DNA of 64,000 nt from Lamprobacter modestohalophilus (GCF_016583905.1 NZ_NRRY01000011.1:1-64000); one strand, 5' to 3'; shown: positions 20,016 to 28,855, counted from the first letter of the stretch. A program made the numbers and translations. Notes: generated from the letters alone by a model not told the origin.

Positions 20016-21464
20016 CTAGCGCCGTTCGAACAGCGCCATCGCCTCCAGATGCGCGGTGTGCGGAAACATGTCCATCGCGCCAGCGGCCTCAAGGCGAAAA
20101 CCGAGTTCACCGACCAGCTTGGCGGCATCGCGCGCCAGTGTCGCTGGATAGCAGGATACATAGAGGATGCGTTGAACGCCCGAACTGGCGAGCCAGTCGA
20201 GCACCTCGAGCGCGCCGCTTCGCGGCGGGTCCAGCAGTGCCTTATCGAACGGATGATCGAGCCAGGGCATTGCCGTCAAGGGCAGCGATGATGGGTGCGG
20301 CCCAGCCTGTGCGCCCGTTTGGACACCTGCTTGATGGACCGTTCGCGCACCCGAGTGAGCACCCGCTGCAGCACCCGTCTGCGGCAAAGCCTGAGCGTAG
20401 AGATCCGCAGTATAGAAGCGCACATTCTCGATCCCATTGCGCACCGCATTGGCCTGCGCACGCGCCACCAGACCCGCATCCCCCTCGACACCCACCAGCT
20501 CGCGCGCCTGGCGAGCGAGCGGCAGCGTGAAATTGCCGAGCCCGCAGAACAGATCGAGCAGACGCTCATCGGGCTGTGGATCGAGCAGCGCCAGCGCCTG
20601 ATCGATCATCTGCCGATTCAGCTCTAGGTTCACCTGTGTAAAGTCGTTCGGCTCAAAGGCGAGCGTCAGCCCTTGATTCGGCAGGCGATAGCTGAGTTCG
20701 ATCTCCTGGCCCGGTAGCGGGCGAACCGTCTCGACACCGCCCTCCTGCAGATACACATGAAATCCGCTCTGAGCAGCGAAGCTCAACAGCCGATCGCAAT
20801 CGGCCGCCGATGGCGGGTCGAGCACACGGAACACCAGCACCACCGGCCCATCGCCCTGGGCCACCTCGATCTGTGGCAGGCGCTCGCGGATGCTCAACCC
20901 CTCGATCAACCGCGCCAACGCCTCGAGGTGCTCGCCGACGGCCGGGTGCAGCACCTCACAGCGCTGCACGTCGGCAATGAAGCTCGAGCCGCGCTCGCGA
21001 AAGCCGACCAGCACGCGGCCCTTCTTCGGTACCCAGCGCACCCCGAGCCGCGCCTTGCGCCGATAGCCCCAATGCGCCTCAGCATCCGCAGCGGCCAGCG
21101 GCGGCAGCCAGCGCGCCGGCGCCAGCCCGCCGATCCGTTGCAGCACATCGGCCAGGATCGCCTGCTTGTTCTCGATCTGCGCCGCCGGGTCCATATGCTG
21201 CAGCGCACAGCCGCCACAGACGCCAAAGTGCGCACAACGCGGCTCGACCCGCTGCGCCGAGGGCTCCAGCACCTCAGTCACCACCGCCTCGTCATGGCGC
21301 CGCAACCGCCGCGTCAGCCGAAACCGCACCCGTTCTCCGGTTAAGGCACCGTGCACGAACACGGTCTTGCCCTCGACCCGTGCGATCCCGCGCCCATCAT
21401 GGGCGAGCGATTCGATCACGGCCTCGATGGGCTCACTCGGCAGGGGTTTACGTTTCTTGCTCAT
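20016..21464 (-). CDS. rlmD: 23S rRNA (uracil-5)-methyltransferase RlmD
   Basis: About 482 residues. An N-terminal TRAM domain, an iron-sulfur Cys cluster (CAHFGVCGGCALQH, with a further Cys), and the SAM site LLDLFCGLGNFTLP are clear. The catalytic end has LLDPPRSGA and YVSCYPATLARD. It methylates U1939 of 23S rRNA. Two oddities: residues about 355-390 hold a low-complexity Ala/Gly/Thr/Gln insertion made of near repeats, absent from ordinary RlmD as I know it, and the usual SC(N/D/H)P motif reads SCYP. The conserved part starts at the ATG at 21464. Confidence 0.92.
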   Translation of the reverse strand: MSKKRKPLPSEPIEAVIESLAHDGRGIARVEGKTVFVHGALTGERVRFRLTRRLRRHDEAVVTEVLEPSAQRVEPRCAHFGVCGGCALQHMDPAAQIENKQAILADVLQRIGGLAPARWLPPLAAADAEAHWGYRRKARLGVRWVPKKGRVLVGFRERGSSFIADVQRCEVLHPAVGEHLEALARLIEGLSIRERLPQIEVAQGDGPVVLVFRVLDPPSAADCDRLLSFAAQSGFHVYLQEGGVETVRPLPGQEIELSYRLPNQGLTLAFEPNDFTQVNLELNRQMIDQALALLDPQPDERLLDLFCGLGNFTLPLARQARELVGVEGDAGLVARAQANAVRNGIENVRFYTADLYAQALPQTGAAAGAHSGARTVHQAGVQTGAQAGPHPSSLPLTAMPWLDHPFDKALLDPPRSGALEVLDWLASSGVQRILYVSCYPATLARDAAKLVGELGFRLEAAGAMDMFPHTAHLEAMALFERR

Positions 21465-21498
21465 CGCATGCCACACAGCGGGTTTGAAGCGACGCAAA

Positions 21499-21981
21499 TC
21501 ACAGCAGCTTCACCAGTGCCGCGATCGCGATCACCTGTCCTACCATCACCGGCAACAGCCACTTCAACAGCTCAAACTTGACCCGCTCGACCTCGGTGCG
21601 CAGTTTCTCGATATCGCGCGTTAGATCGGTGCGTAGTTGCTCAATATCGAGTGATAGCTCGGCACGTAGCTTCTCGGTATCGCTCGTTAGATCGGCACGT
21701 AGCTTCTCGGTATCGCCAGTTAGATCGGCACGTAGCTTCTCGATATCGCGTGTCAGGTCTGCACGCACCTGCTCGATCTCGCGCGCCAAATCCACGCGCA
21801 GCTGCTCGATCTCGTGCCGCAGTCTTAACTCGCTCTCACGCACATCAGCCTGGGTCGCCAGATCCGGCAACTGCGGATAGCGCTCTTCAAGCCGCTCGAA
21901 CGCCTCAGCAATCAGCCGCGCGCGCGACCGCTCATCTGAGGCGTTGGTGAGGGCTTCGTAGAGGGCAACACTTGAAGTCAT
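21499..21981 (-). CDS. Tail-anchored coiled-coil protein with hendecad repeats
   Basis: 160 residues. Residues 1-47 form a short helical head (ERSRARLIAEAFERLEERYPQ). Residues about 50-137 are seven 11-residue repeats of the form LRADLTRDIEK, which predicts a long right-handed coiled coil. Residues 141-159 are one hydrophobic helix ending in VKLL, a C-terminal membrane anchor. The corresponding 33-bp DNA repeats are visible at 21590-21790. It lies between cysM and rlmD on the same strand. I know no function; related hypothetical proteins with a C-terminal anchor exist. The ATG at 21981 is chosen over a TTG at 21990. Confidence 0.8.
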   Translation of the reverse strand: MTSSVALYEALTNASDERSRARLIAEAFERLEERYPQLPDLATQADVRESELRLRHEIEQLRVDLAREIEQVRADLTRDIEKLRADLTGDTEKLRADLTSDTEKLRAELSLDIEQLRTDLTRDIEKLRTEVERVKFELLKWLLPVMVGQVIAIAALVKLL

Positions 21982-22083
21982 GTCAGACAATGTGCCAGCT
22001 GAGGGTTGTTACAGCAAGGTGAATTGAGCATTGCGCCCTGCCCTTGACGGCCTTAAGGGCCAAGGCCGATGCCAAAGCGCTGA

Positions 22084-22977
22084 TCAACCGCTCGGATAAA
22101 CACCAGTGGAAAGATACCGATCACCGCGATCGCAGATGATGGCGACGATGACCGCATCCTGAACCTCATGCGCAAGCCTGAGCGCCGCGGCAATCGAGCC
22201 ACCGGAGGAGACACCGGCGAAGATACCCTCACGGGTGGCCAGCGCGCGCATCGTCTCCTCGGCCTCGGCCTGCGAGACGTCGATGATGCGGTCGACGCGC
22301 GAGGCGTCATAGATCTTCGGCAGATAGGCTTGGGGCCAACGCCTGATGCCGGGAATGCTCGAGCCCTGCTCGGGCTGCACGCCGACAATCTGCACGGCCG
22401 AATTCTGCGCCTTCAGATACTGGCTGGTGCCCATGATGGTGCCGGTGGTGCCCATGGCACTGACGAAGTGCGTCACAGTACCCTCGGTATCACGCCAGAT
22501 CTCGGGGCCGGTGCCCTCGTAATGGGCCAGCGGATTGTCCTGATTCGAAAACTGATCGAGACGCACACCAACGCCCTGCGCCTCGAGCTCGGCCGCGAGA
22601 TCGATCGCCGCCTCCATGCTGCCTTGCTTGGGCGTGAGCCGGATCTCGGCCCCGAACGCTGCCATCGCCTGACGACGCTCCACGCTCATGTTCTCGGGCA
22701 TGATCAGCAGCATCCGGTAACCCTTGATCGCCGCCGCCATCGCCAACGCGATGCCAGTGTTGCCACTGGTCGCCTCGATCAGGGTATCGCCAGGCTGGAT
22801 CAGGCCGCGCTGCTCAGCGTGACAAATCATGCTCAGCGCAGCGCGGTCTTTGACCGAGCCGGCCGGATTGTTGCCCTCGAGCTTGGCCAGGATGAGATTA
22901 CTGGTCTCACCTGGCAACCGCTGCAGCCGCACCAGCGGGGTGTTGCCGACTTGACCTTCGATGGTCGGATAGCGCAT
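22084..22977 (-). CDS. cysM: Cysteine synthase B (O-acetylserine sulfhydrylase)
   Basis: 297 residues. The PLP lysine is Lys43 in NPAGSVKDRAA; EATSGNTGIALAMAA and GTTGTIMG are the substrate and phosphate loops. It makes cysteine from O-acetylserine and sulfide or thiosulfate, which suits a sulfur oxidiser. It is the first gene of the cysM, coiled-coil, rlmD run. The C-terminus IICDRGDRYLSTGVYP is typical of CysM. Confidence 0.94.
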   Translation of the reverse strand: MRYPTIEGQVGNTPLVRLQRLPGETSNLILAKLEGNNPAGSVKDRAALSMICHAEQRGLIQPGDTLIEATSGNTGIALAMAAAIKGYRMLLIMPENMSVERRQAMAAFGAEIRLTPKQGSMEAAIDLAAELEAQGVGVRLDQFSNQDNPLAHYEGTGPEIWRDTEGTVTHFVSAMGTTGTIMGTSQYLKAQNSAVQIVGVQPEQGSSIPGIRRWPQAYLPKIYDASRVDRIIDVSQAEAEETMRALATREGIFAGVSSGGSIAAALRLAHEVQDAVIVAIICDRGDRYLSTGVYPSG

Positions 22978-23186
22978 GGCGTGACCTCAAACCGATTCGG
23001 TGCGTTGCAAGACTTTAGCGACCGCATTGCCGCATTGTGCCGCAGCTGATCGCGCACATCGAGTGCTCAGCGACGGCGGTGTCGCCTAGGGGCTCGCGCC
23101 GTCCACGTTCGCGTCTTTGCGCGCTATACGCGCTTTGCGCGACAGATTGGGCAGACCTGTAGACGCAGCACGCGAGCAAGCGGCTC

Positions 23187-24248
23187 TCAGCCAACTCGCC
23201 GCAGCAGCATGACGGCACCGAACGTCAATAATGCCAGCGGCACAAAGGCCGCAAGGGCCGGGTTCAGACCATACAGCAGCGCCAAGTAGGTGAAGGTGCG
23301 ACTGACCAGATAGAACAGGATGCCGAGTGCAATGCCGATGAACAACTTGATCCCCGTTCCAGTGCTGCGTGCAGAGCCCAGCAAAACCGGGATCGCAACA
23401 AAGATCATTACCAGGATCAACAACGGCTGCACCACCTTCGACCAAAACACCACCTCATGCGCGCCAGCGTCCTGCTCAGTCTCCTGCATGTAGCGCAGAT
23501 AGCGATACAGCCCCCAGATCGGGAGTGCGTGCGGCTCGACGACGATCACCTCGAGCAAGCGCGGATTGAGCAGAGAATCCCAACGCGCCTGATCGAGCCG
23601 CTCGACATCGACTCGATCGAGACCGATTTGGCTGCGCTCGATATCGGATAACACCCAATGCCCGTCGCGATAACGCGCCTCGCGCGCATGCGTCGCAGAG
23701 GTCAGGCGATGATCCTCGATCACGAAGATATCGATGTCGGACAGCTTGGCCCCGGGCTCGATCTGGCGCACATTGATGAAGGCATTGCCATCCCGCGCCC
23801 AAAAGCCGCTGCCACTGATCTTCACCGCATCGCCGCTGGTCGCGGTTGCTCGCACTGCCAATGCACGCTGTTCCGCGGCTGGCGCGACCACCTCGCCAAC
23901 ACTGGTCGCCAGCAGTGCCAGCAGGAGACCGCCGAGCATCGCCCCCTGCACAATCCGCGCAATGGATAACCCCGCCGCGCGCATCGCCACCAATTCAGAG
24001 CGCGCGGCGAGCTGCCCCAAGCCGATCAGCGCGCCGATCAGCGTCGCGATCGGGAACACCTGGTACAGATAACGCGGCATCGTCAGCGTCACGAACAGGA
24101 GCGCGTCGGTCAGCTCATAGCCATCCGAGCCAACCCGCCCCATCTCATCGGTCAGCACGAAGACTGCTAGCAAGGGCAGCAGCACCGCTAGGGTCAACAG
24201 CGTACCGCCAATCACGGCGCCAGCGAGATATCGGTCGAGGATGCGCAA
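23187..24248 (-). CDS. lptG: LPS export permease LptG
   Basis: 353 residues. Six membrane helices in the LptG pattern: three N-terminal (RILDRYLAGAVIGGTLL, LMPRYLYQVFPIATLIGALIGLG, ELVAMRAAGLS), a periplasmic beta domain, and three C-terminal. With LptF and LptB it moves LPS across the inner membrane. The start is TTG at 24248 (reads LRILDRY), with AGGAAAG upstream; longer extensions run into a heptamer repeat. Its usual partner lptF, normally between lptG and pepA, is missing. Confidence 0.9.
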   Translation of the reverse strand: MRILDRYLAGAVIGGTLLTLAVLLPLLAVFVLTDEMGRVGSDGYELTDALLFVTLTMPRYLYQVFPIATLIGALIGLGQLAARSELVAMRAAGLSIARIVQGAMLGGLLLALLATSVGEVVAPAAEQRALAVRATATSGDAVKISGSGFWARDGNAFINVRQIEPGAKLSDIDIFVIEDHRLTSATHAREARYRDGHWVLSDIERSQIGLDRVDVERLDQARWDSLLNPRLLEVIVVEPHALPIWGLYRYLRYMQETEQDAGAHEVVFWSKVVQPLLILVMIFVAIPVLLGSARSTGTGIKLFIGIALGILFYLVSRTFTYLALLYGLNPALAAFVPLALLTFGAVMLLRRVG

Positions 24249-24272
24249 CGGATTTCTGGCTTTCCTGGTTCC

Positions 24273-24310
24273 GAGTTTCGAGTTTCGAGTTTCGAGTTTC
24301 GAGTTTCGAG
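24273..24310. repeat. Heptanucleotide tandem repeat (gagtttc x 5.4)
   Basis: Five identical units of gagtttc plus gag, 25 bases upstream of the lptG start codon. They fall in the transcribed leader of lptG if its promoter is further out. Confidence 0.9.
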
Positions 24311-24561
24311 CAAATGATCCCAATCAGCGGCGCTCACGGGTCGTCGCCAAGGCTGAAAGCGACCCTATGACAGCGCTCCCTGACAGCGACTCCTGCAACC
24401 GCAGCCACTGCGGCAGCTGCAGCGATTCCTGTAGACTGCGCGCACCAGACACACCGATCGCGTCTTCGCCATCGTTCACAGCGAGCCGCCGCCCTGACGA
24501 AGAAACGTCTGCCTCAGGGTTGTGAGGACCAAGACGCTGGCGACGATAGGCCCATTGCGAC

Positions 24562-24621
24562 GCGCCTAGTGACACGCACAGTAATGCGCCTAATAACGCG
24601 CCTAGTCATGTGCATAGTAAC
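24562..24621. repeat. Imperfect 24-bp repeats with a 12-bp half copy between
   Basis: Copies at 24562-24585 and 24598-24621 both start gcgcctagt and end agtaa(t/c); the middle unit gcgcctaataac (24586-24597) matches their first half. The array ends 33 bases before the pepA start codon, so it lies in the pepA leader or promoter. Confidence 0.7.
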
Positions 24622-24654
24622 GCAAGCCCTCGGCAAACAGCTCCAGGAGCACCG

Positions 24655-26154
24655 ATGCAATCCAAGATCATCCATGGCGACCTCAGCCAGCTCGCGACCC
24701 CTTGCCTCATCCTCGGCGTCTTCAGCGAGCGCCAGCTCTCAGAAGCGGCGAAGACCATCGATAGCGCCAGCAACGGAGCACTCACCGCCGTGCTCGAGAA
24801 GGGTGATCTCGACGGCAAGACCGGCAGCACACTGATGCTCTACGGCGTCAACAACGTCAGCGCCGAGCGCCTGCTGCTGGTGAACTGCGGCAAGCACGAG
24901 GAGTTTGATCGTAGCGCCTACGAAAAGGCGATGAAGGCGGCACTGGCGCGGCTCGATAGCGCTCGGCTCGACAGTGCGCTCTGCGCCCTGACCGCGCTCG
25001 AGCCGAACGGCATGGACAGCTACCAATGCGTGCGCCATACGCTGCTGCTCGCTGCCCAGAGCGCCTATCGCTATACCCAGACCAAGAAACCAGCGACGGA
25101 AGCCCCTGCGCCGCTCGCCACGCTCGACTGCTGGATCGAGGATGCCAGCCAAACCGAACTTGCCGAGCGTGGTGTCGCGCACGGCCTAGCCATCGCCGCG
25201 GGCGTCGCACTGGCGCGCGATCTCGGCAATCTGCCTGGCAACATCTGCACGCCCAGCTATTTGGCCGATCAGGCCGTCGCCGTCGGCGAGCAGTCCGACA
25301 AGCTCAAGGTCGAGGTGTTGGATGAAGACGCCATGGCCGAGATCGGCATGGGCGCCCTGCTCTCGGTCAGCCACGGCAGCCGACAGCCAGCCAAGCTCAT
25401 CGTTATGCACTACCGCGGTGGCAGCGATGAGGACAAGCCGATCGTCCTGGTCGGCAAAGGGCTCACCTTCGACGCCGGCGGCATCTCGATCAAGCCCTCC
25501 GAGGCGATGGACGAGATGAAATACGACATGTGCGGCGGCGCTAGCGTCATCGGCACCCTCCGGGCACTCTGCGCACTCGACCTGCCGATCAACGTCATCG
25601 GCGTGGTACCGGCCTCTGAGAACCTACCTGACGGCGCCGCCAACAAGCCCGGCGACATCGTCACTAGCCTCTCCGGGCAGACCATCGAGATCCTCAACAC
25701 CGACGCCGAGGGGCGGCTGATCCTCTGTGACGCCCTGACCTACGTCGAGCGGTTCGAACCGGCCCTGGTGGTCGACATGGCAACCCTGACTGGCGCCTGT
25801 ATCGTCGGGCTCGGACGACATCCCTCCGGGCTGTTCTCGAACGACGACGGGCTCGCCGACGCCCTGACGCAAGCCGGCGAGGCCAGCGCCGATCGCGTCT
25901 GGCGCATGCCGCTCTGGGACGACTACCAGCAACAGCTCGACAGCAACTTCGCCGACATGGCCAACATCGGCGGCCGCGACGGTGGCGCCATCACTGCCGC
26001 CTGCTTCCTCTCGCGCTACACCAAGGCCTACACCTGGGCGCATCTGGACATCGCCGGTACTGCCTGGCTCACCGGCAAGGAGAAGGGCGCCACCGGACGG
26101 CCGGTGCCACTGTTGAGCCAATTCCTGCTCGATCGTGCTGATCGCGGGACTTAA
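24655..26154 (+). CDS. pepA: Leucyl aminopeptidase (M17)
   Basis: 499 residues. The M17 signature NTDAEGRL is present, with the metal ligands in GKGLTFDAGGISIKPS and the MKYDMCGGA segment. It removes N-terminal residues from peptides and in some bacteria also binds DNA (XerA/PepA) as a regulator and recombination accessory protein. AGGAG seven bases before the ATG is a strong ribosome site. It is followed by holC, the common gammaproteobacterial pepA-holC order; valS does not follow. Confidence 0.95.
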   Translation: MQSKIIHGDLSQLATPCLILGVFSERQLSEAAKTIDSASNGALTAVLEKGDLDGKTGSTLMLYGVNNVSAERLLLVNCGKHEEFDRSAYEKAMKAALARLDSARLDSALCALTALEPNGMDSYQCVRHTLLLAAQSAYRYTQTKKPATEAPAPLATLDCWIEDASQTELAERGVAHGLAIAAGVALARDLGNLPGNICTPSYLADQAVAVGEQSDKLKVEVLDEDAMAEIGMGALLSVSHGSRQPAKLIVMHYRGGSDEDKPIVLVGKGLTFDAGGISIKPSEAMDEMKYDMCGGASVIGTLRALCALDLPINVIGVVPASENLPDGAANKPGDIVTSLSGQTIEILNTDAEGRLILCDALTYVERFEPALVVDMATLTGACIVGLGRHPSGLFSNDDGLADALTQAGEASADRVWRMPLWDDYQQQLDSNFADMANIGGRDGGAITAACFLSRYTKAYTWAHLDIAGTAWLTGKEKGATGRPVPLLSQFLLDRADRGT

Positions 26155-26202
26155 GCATCCGTTGGCGGGGCTGTTCAACAGCCAAGCGCGGGGTCGCCGC
26201 TG

Positions 26203-26271
26203 ATGACCAGGATTGACTTCTACGTGCTCAAGGACGGCAGTCGCGGCGACTGGCGTCCGCTTGGCAGCTGA
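26203..26271 (+). pseudogene. Micro-ORF repeating the N-terminus of HolC
   Basis: A 22-codon frame beginning MTRIDFYVLKDGSR, which is identical over 14 residues to the HolC start 79 bases downstream, then GDWRPLGS and a stop. Ten of the thirteen codons after the start differ from holC only at synonymous positions. It may be the remnant of an older holC displaced by a related copy, or a leader peptide. It is too short to be a working HolC. Confidence 0.75.
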
Positions 26272-26281
26272 GTGAGAGGTC

Positions 26282-26734
26282 ATGACGCGCATCGATTTCT
26301 ATGTACTGAAAGACGGTAGCCGCAGCGACCGCTTTGGGCTCAGCTGCCGCTTAGTCGAGCGCGTATACCAGAGCGCACCTCCCGGCGAACAGCCGCCGCG
26401 GATCTTGATCTATTGCCCGGAACCTCAGCAGGCACGCCATCTCGACCGCCTGCTCTGGAGCTTCCGCGAAGACAGCTTCTTGCCGCATGGGCTGATCGGC
26501 GAGACCGATCTAGCACTGACCCCAATCCTGATCAGCACCGACGGACAACCGGAGGCCGAAGACCAGGTCCTGATCAACCTCAGCCCGAACCCCGAGGCGC
26601 CGCGCTTTTTCAGCCGCTTCGAGCGCCTGTGCGAGCCGCTCGATCATGAGCCCGAGATCCGCCAAGCGGGCCGCAAGCGCTACCTCTATTATCGCGGCTG
26701 CGGTTATCCGCTGGAACATCACAACGTCAACTGA
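26282..26734 (+). CDS. holC: DNA polymerase III subunit chi
   Basis: 150 residues. The start MTRIDFYVL and the segments RILIYCPEPQQARHLDRLLWSF and LINLSPNPEAP match HolC. Chi joins the clamp loader to single-strand binding protein during replication. GAGAGG lies just before the ATG. It is downstream of pepA, separated by the micro-ORF that copies its own start. Confidence 0.9.
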   Translation: MTRIDFYVLKDGSRSDRFGLSCRLVERVYQSAPPGEQPPRILIYCPEPQQARHLDRLLWSFREDSFLPHGLIGETDLALTPILISTDGQPEAEDQVLINLSPNPEAPRFFSRFERLCEPLDHEPEIRQAGRKRYLYYRGCGYPLEHHNVN

Positions 26735-26782
26735 GCCAAGCCGCCTGAGCGTCATCGCTGTAAGCCGCGCAAGTCGTCAACG

Positions 26783-27526
26783 TCAGGCGCGCGGGTGGTA
26801 CTCAACTTGTTGGGCATCGAGGCCTGCGCGCAAGGCCGCCATCGCCGCGTCGAGGTCGCCGCGACCACGAAAGCCGAGCAGGATGTAGCGGTCGGCCTCG
26901 GTCTCACCGAGGTGCGGCAGGCTGAAGAGCTTCAGCGCCGGAAATTGCGGCCCAAGCGCCTCCATCAACGGAATCAAGCGGCTCTCAGGCGCGCCGCGTA
27001 CCTCCAAGGTGGCCTCACGCAATGGCTCGGCGCGGCCATAATGCCGATCCAGCACCCATTCTGCCATCGGCCAAGCCATCTGCGGAAAGCCCGGCAGGAA
27101 CCAATGCTGATTGAGCCCGAACCCAGGCACTTGGTTGACGGGATTGGGGATCAGCGAGGCGCCCGCAGGAAGCTCGGCCATCCGAATGCGTTGTGGATGG
27201 GCATCGGCACCAAAGCGTCCTTCGATCAGCTTCACCGCCTCTGCATGCTGCTCCAGCGCGACCCCAGCGGCGGCCGCGACACAGGCGCGGGTATGATCAT
27301 CCGGGGTTGCGCCGATCCCGCCACAGCAAAAGACAGGACTGCCCTCGGCCATCGAGGCCCGAAGCTGCCGCACCAAGCGCTCAGGCTCGTCAGGCAAGAT
27401 CCAGCACCAGCCGAGCTGATGCCCACGCGCGCTGATCATGCCCTTGAAAGCGGCAAGATGCCGATCTTGCCGATTGCCGTTCAAGATCTCATCGCCGATG
27501 ACGATGAGGCCGAAGGCCATTGGCAT
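26783..27526 (-). CDS. Molybdopterin-binding/CinA-like domain protein
   Basis: About 247 residues. The N-terminus FGLIVIGDEILNGNRQDRH and the loop FCCGGIGATPDDHTR are the MoCF/CinA-type binding signatures. It lacks the C-terminal amidase domain of full CinA. Such single-domain proteins are annotated as competence/damage-inducible protein A or molybdopterin-binding; the true role is unclear. ATG at 27526 or 27520. Confidence 0.83.
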   Translation of the reverse strand: MPMAFGLIVIGDEILNGNRQDRHLAAFKGMISARGHQLGWCWILPDEPERLVRQLRASMAEGSPVFCCGGIGATPDDHTRACVAAAAGVALEQHAEAVKLIEGRFGADAHPQRIRMAELPAGASLIPNPVNQVPGFGLNQHWFLPGFPQMAWPMAEWVLDRHYGRAEPLREATLEVRGAPESRLIPLMEALGPQFPALKLFSLPHLGETEADRYILLGFRGRGDLDAAMAALRAGLDAQQVEYHPRA

Positions 27527-27991
27527 ATCACTGCCAACCTGATGGTTGTTGGACTGGTCGGATTCCAGCCCGGGATCGCGAGAAATCATCAGCAGCAAAC
27601 TCTCCTCTGCACTGCAATCAGGACCTAAGGCGATTGCCGGAAAAGCGCGTACCGAATTGCGCAGGATTTTCGTTTGCCTTCAAGGAGCTTCGTCGGGAGC
27701 ATAGCCGGACTATATGATTGACGACGCAACGCAGAAGACGAGCGAAAAGACCAGCAAGGCGGTATGAGCTTAGACAGAAATCGCCTCAGTCACGATGTAA
27801 TCGTTACCTGCACAAGTAGGGTTGAACAAGCGCAGCGTTTCGGCTAATCGCGCCAACCACCTATTCTGGTTGTTCAACCACCTATTCTGGTTGTTTTGAA
27901 CCGCTTCTAATATTCGTGGCACGCATACATAGCGCATATTCATGGCGCGTCGCCACCCCCCCGAACATGGAGCACCTGTCTCGTGGACACC
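27527..27991. other. 465-bp intergenic region
   Basis: It lies between the start of the MoCF protein and the 3' end of the amidohydrolase, both on the minus strand. No gene is visible. It contains the paired hairpin repeats at 27854-27895 and an imperfect palindrome (catagccggactatatg, near 27700-27716) that looks like part of a dispersed repeat. Confidence 0.55.
27854..27895. repeat. Two tandem 21-bp units, each a small hairpin
   Basis: caaccacctattctggttgtt is repeated exactly at 27854-27874 and 27875-27895. Each unit folds on itself (caacca/tggttg, 7-base loop), and the second is followed by further T residues. On the plus strand this could act as a weak double terminator; no plus-strand gene ends nearby. 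Confidence 0.8.
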
Positions 27992-28855
27992 CTACTCCGA
28001 GCTAGCAAGGCCAAACAGCCGCGCCGCGTTGCCGTAGGCCAAGCGCGCCGCCACCTCCGGTGGCAACTGATCCAGCCAGCCCCGGATGCGAGCCGTGACC
28101 TCTGAGAATCGGCGCCAACGCGGCGTCCAAAAGGTGTCGACGCCGACCAGCACCTGCGCTTGATGGGCGATGAAGAACTTGCGCCACTGCGCCCAAAGTC
28201 GCCCCTGGTCATCGACGAAACGCTCATCGCGGACCGAGGTATCGACGAACAGGCGCGGATAGCGCGCCAACAGCGGTGCTAACACCTGAGGCCGCGGATC
28301 AGTACCCAGGTGCGCCCAGAGCACCGTCACCTCCGGTGCCTGGGCAAAAATCTCCTCGATCACCGCCGCATCGCCGTGAACCTGGAGCATCAGATCCTGC
28401 TCTGCAGCGATAGCAACCAGCGCCGCGAGCACCGGACTCTGACGATCCTCAGCAAAGAGGTGGATCTCGCCAATGCCGCGGTAGATGCCGCTGCGCAGCG
28501 CTTCAGCCACCCGTCTCGGCAGATCCGGGTCATGCATCCAACCGGACTTATCGGCCGGTCCGCGGTACACACTCAAGAATGGCAGGATGCGATCTGGCGC
28601 CGCACGATACAACGCCTCCACGGCCCATTGCGGCTGTCCGGAGACCACGGCAGCCTGGATACGCTTGCGATCGAAGAGCGCGATGACCTGCGCTGGCGGC
28701 AGCTCAGCAGCATCAACACCGCTGTAATGCAGATGAGCATCGACCAACGGCTGTGCCGCTGCCGCCAAAGGCCAGGGATTTAACCCCATGGCCAGCATGA
28801 GCACGAGCCCTACAAGGCGAACATCAACCAAGAGACCGCCTGATCTCAACATCAT
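27992..28855 (-). CDS. Exported amidohydrolase-2 family metal-dependent hydrolase
   Basis: 287 residues. An N-terminal signal sequence (about 1-34, RLVGLVLMLAMGLNPWPLAAAA) precedes a TIM-barrel amidohydrolase with the metal motif VDAHLHYS (His41, His43), LQVHGD, VLWAHLG and the Asp in LVGVDTFW. Substrate unknown. The ribosome site GGGGGA precedes the ATG pair at 28855/28852. It stands alone. Export to the periplasm is inferred from the signal sequence. Confidence 0.85.
   Translation of the reverse strand: MMLRSGGLLVDVRLVGLVLMLAMGLNPWPLAAAAQPLVDAHLHYSGVDAAELPPAQVIALFDRKRIQAAVVSGQPQWAVEALYRAAPDRILPFLSVYRGPADKSGWMHDPDLPRRVAEALRSGIYRGIGEIHLFAEDRQSPVLAALVAIAAEQDLMLQVHGDAAVIEEIFAQAPEVTVLWAHLGTDPRPQVLAPLLARYPRLFVDTSVRDERFVDDQGRLWAQWRKFFIAHQAQVLVGVDTFWTPRWRRFSEVTARIRGWLDQLPPEVAARLAYGNAARLFGLASSE

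Larger units (their letters stand above)
24249..24654. other. 406-bp gap between lptG and pepA, where lptF is normally found
   Basis: No lptF or lptF remnant is recognisable. The gap contains a heptamer array next to lptG (24273-24310) and 24-bp imperfect repeats just before pepA (24562-24621). Divergent promoters for lptG and pepA should lie here. Confidence 0.65.

Noticed and set aside
24324-24575. Remnant of lptF between lptG and pepA
   Set aside because: The minus-strand frame there (MSLGASQWAYRRQRLG onward) has no membrane segments and no LptF-like features.
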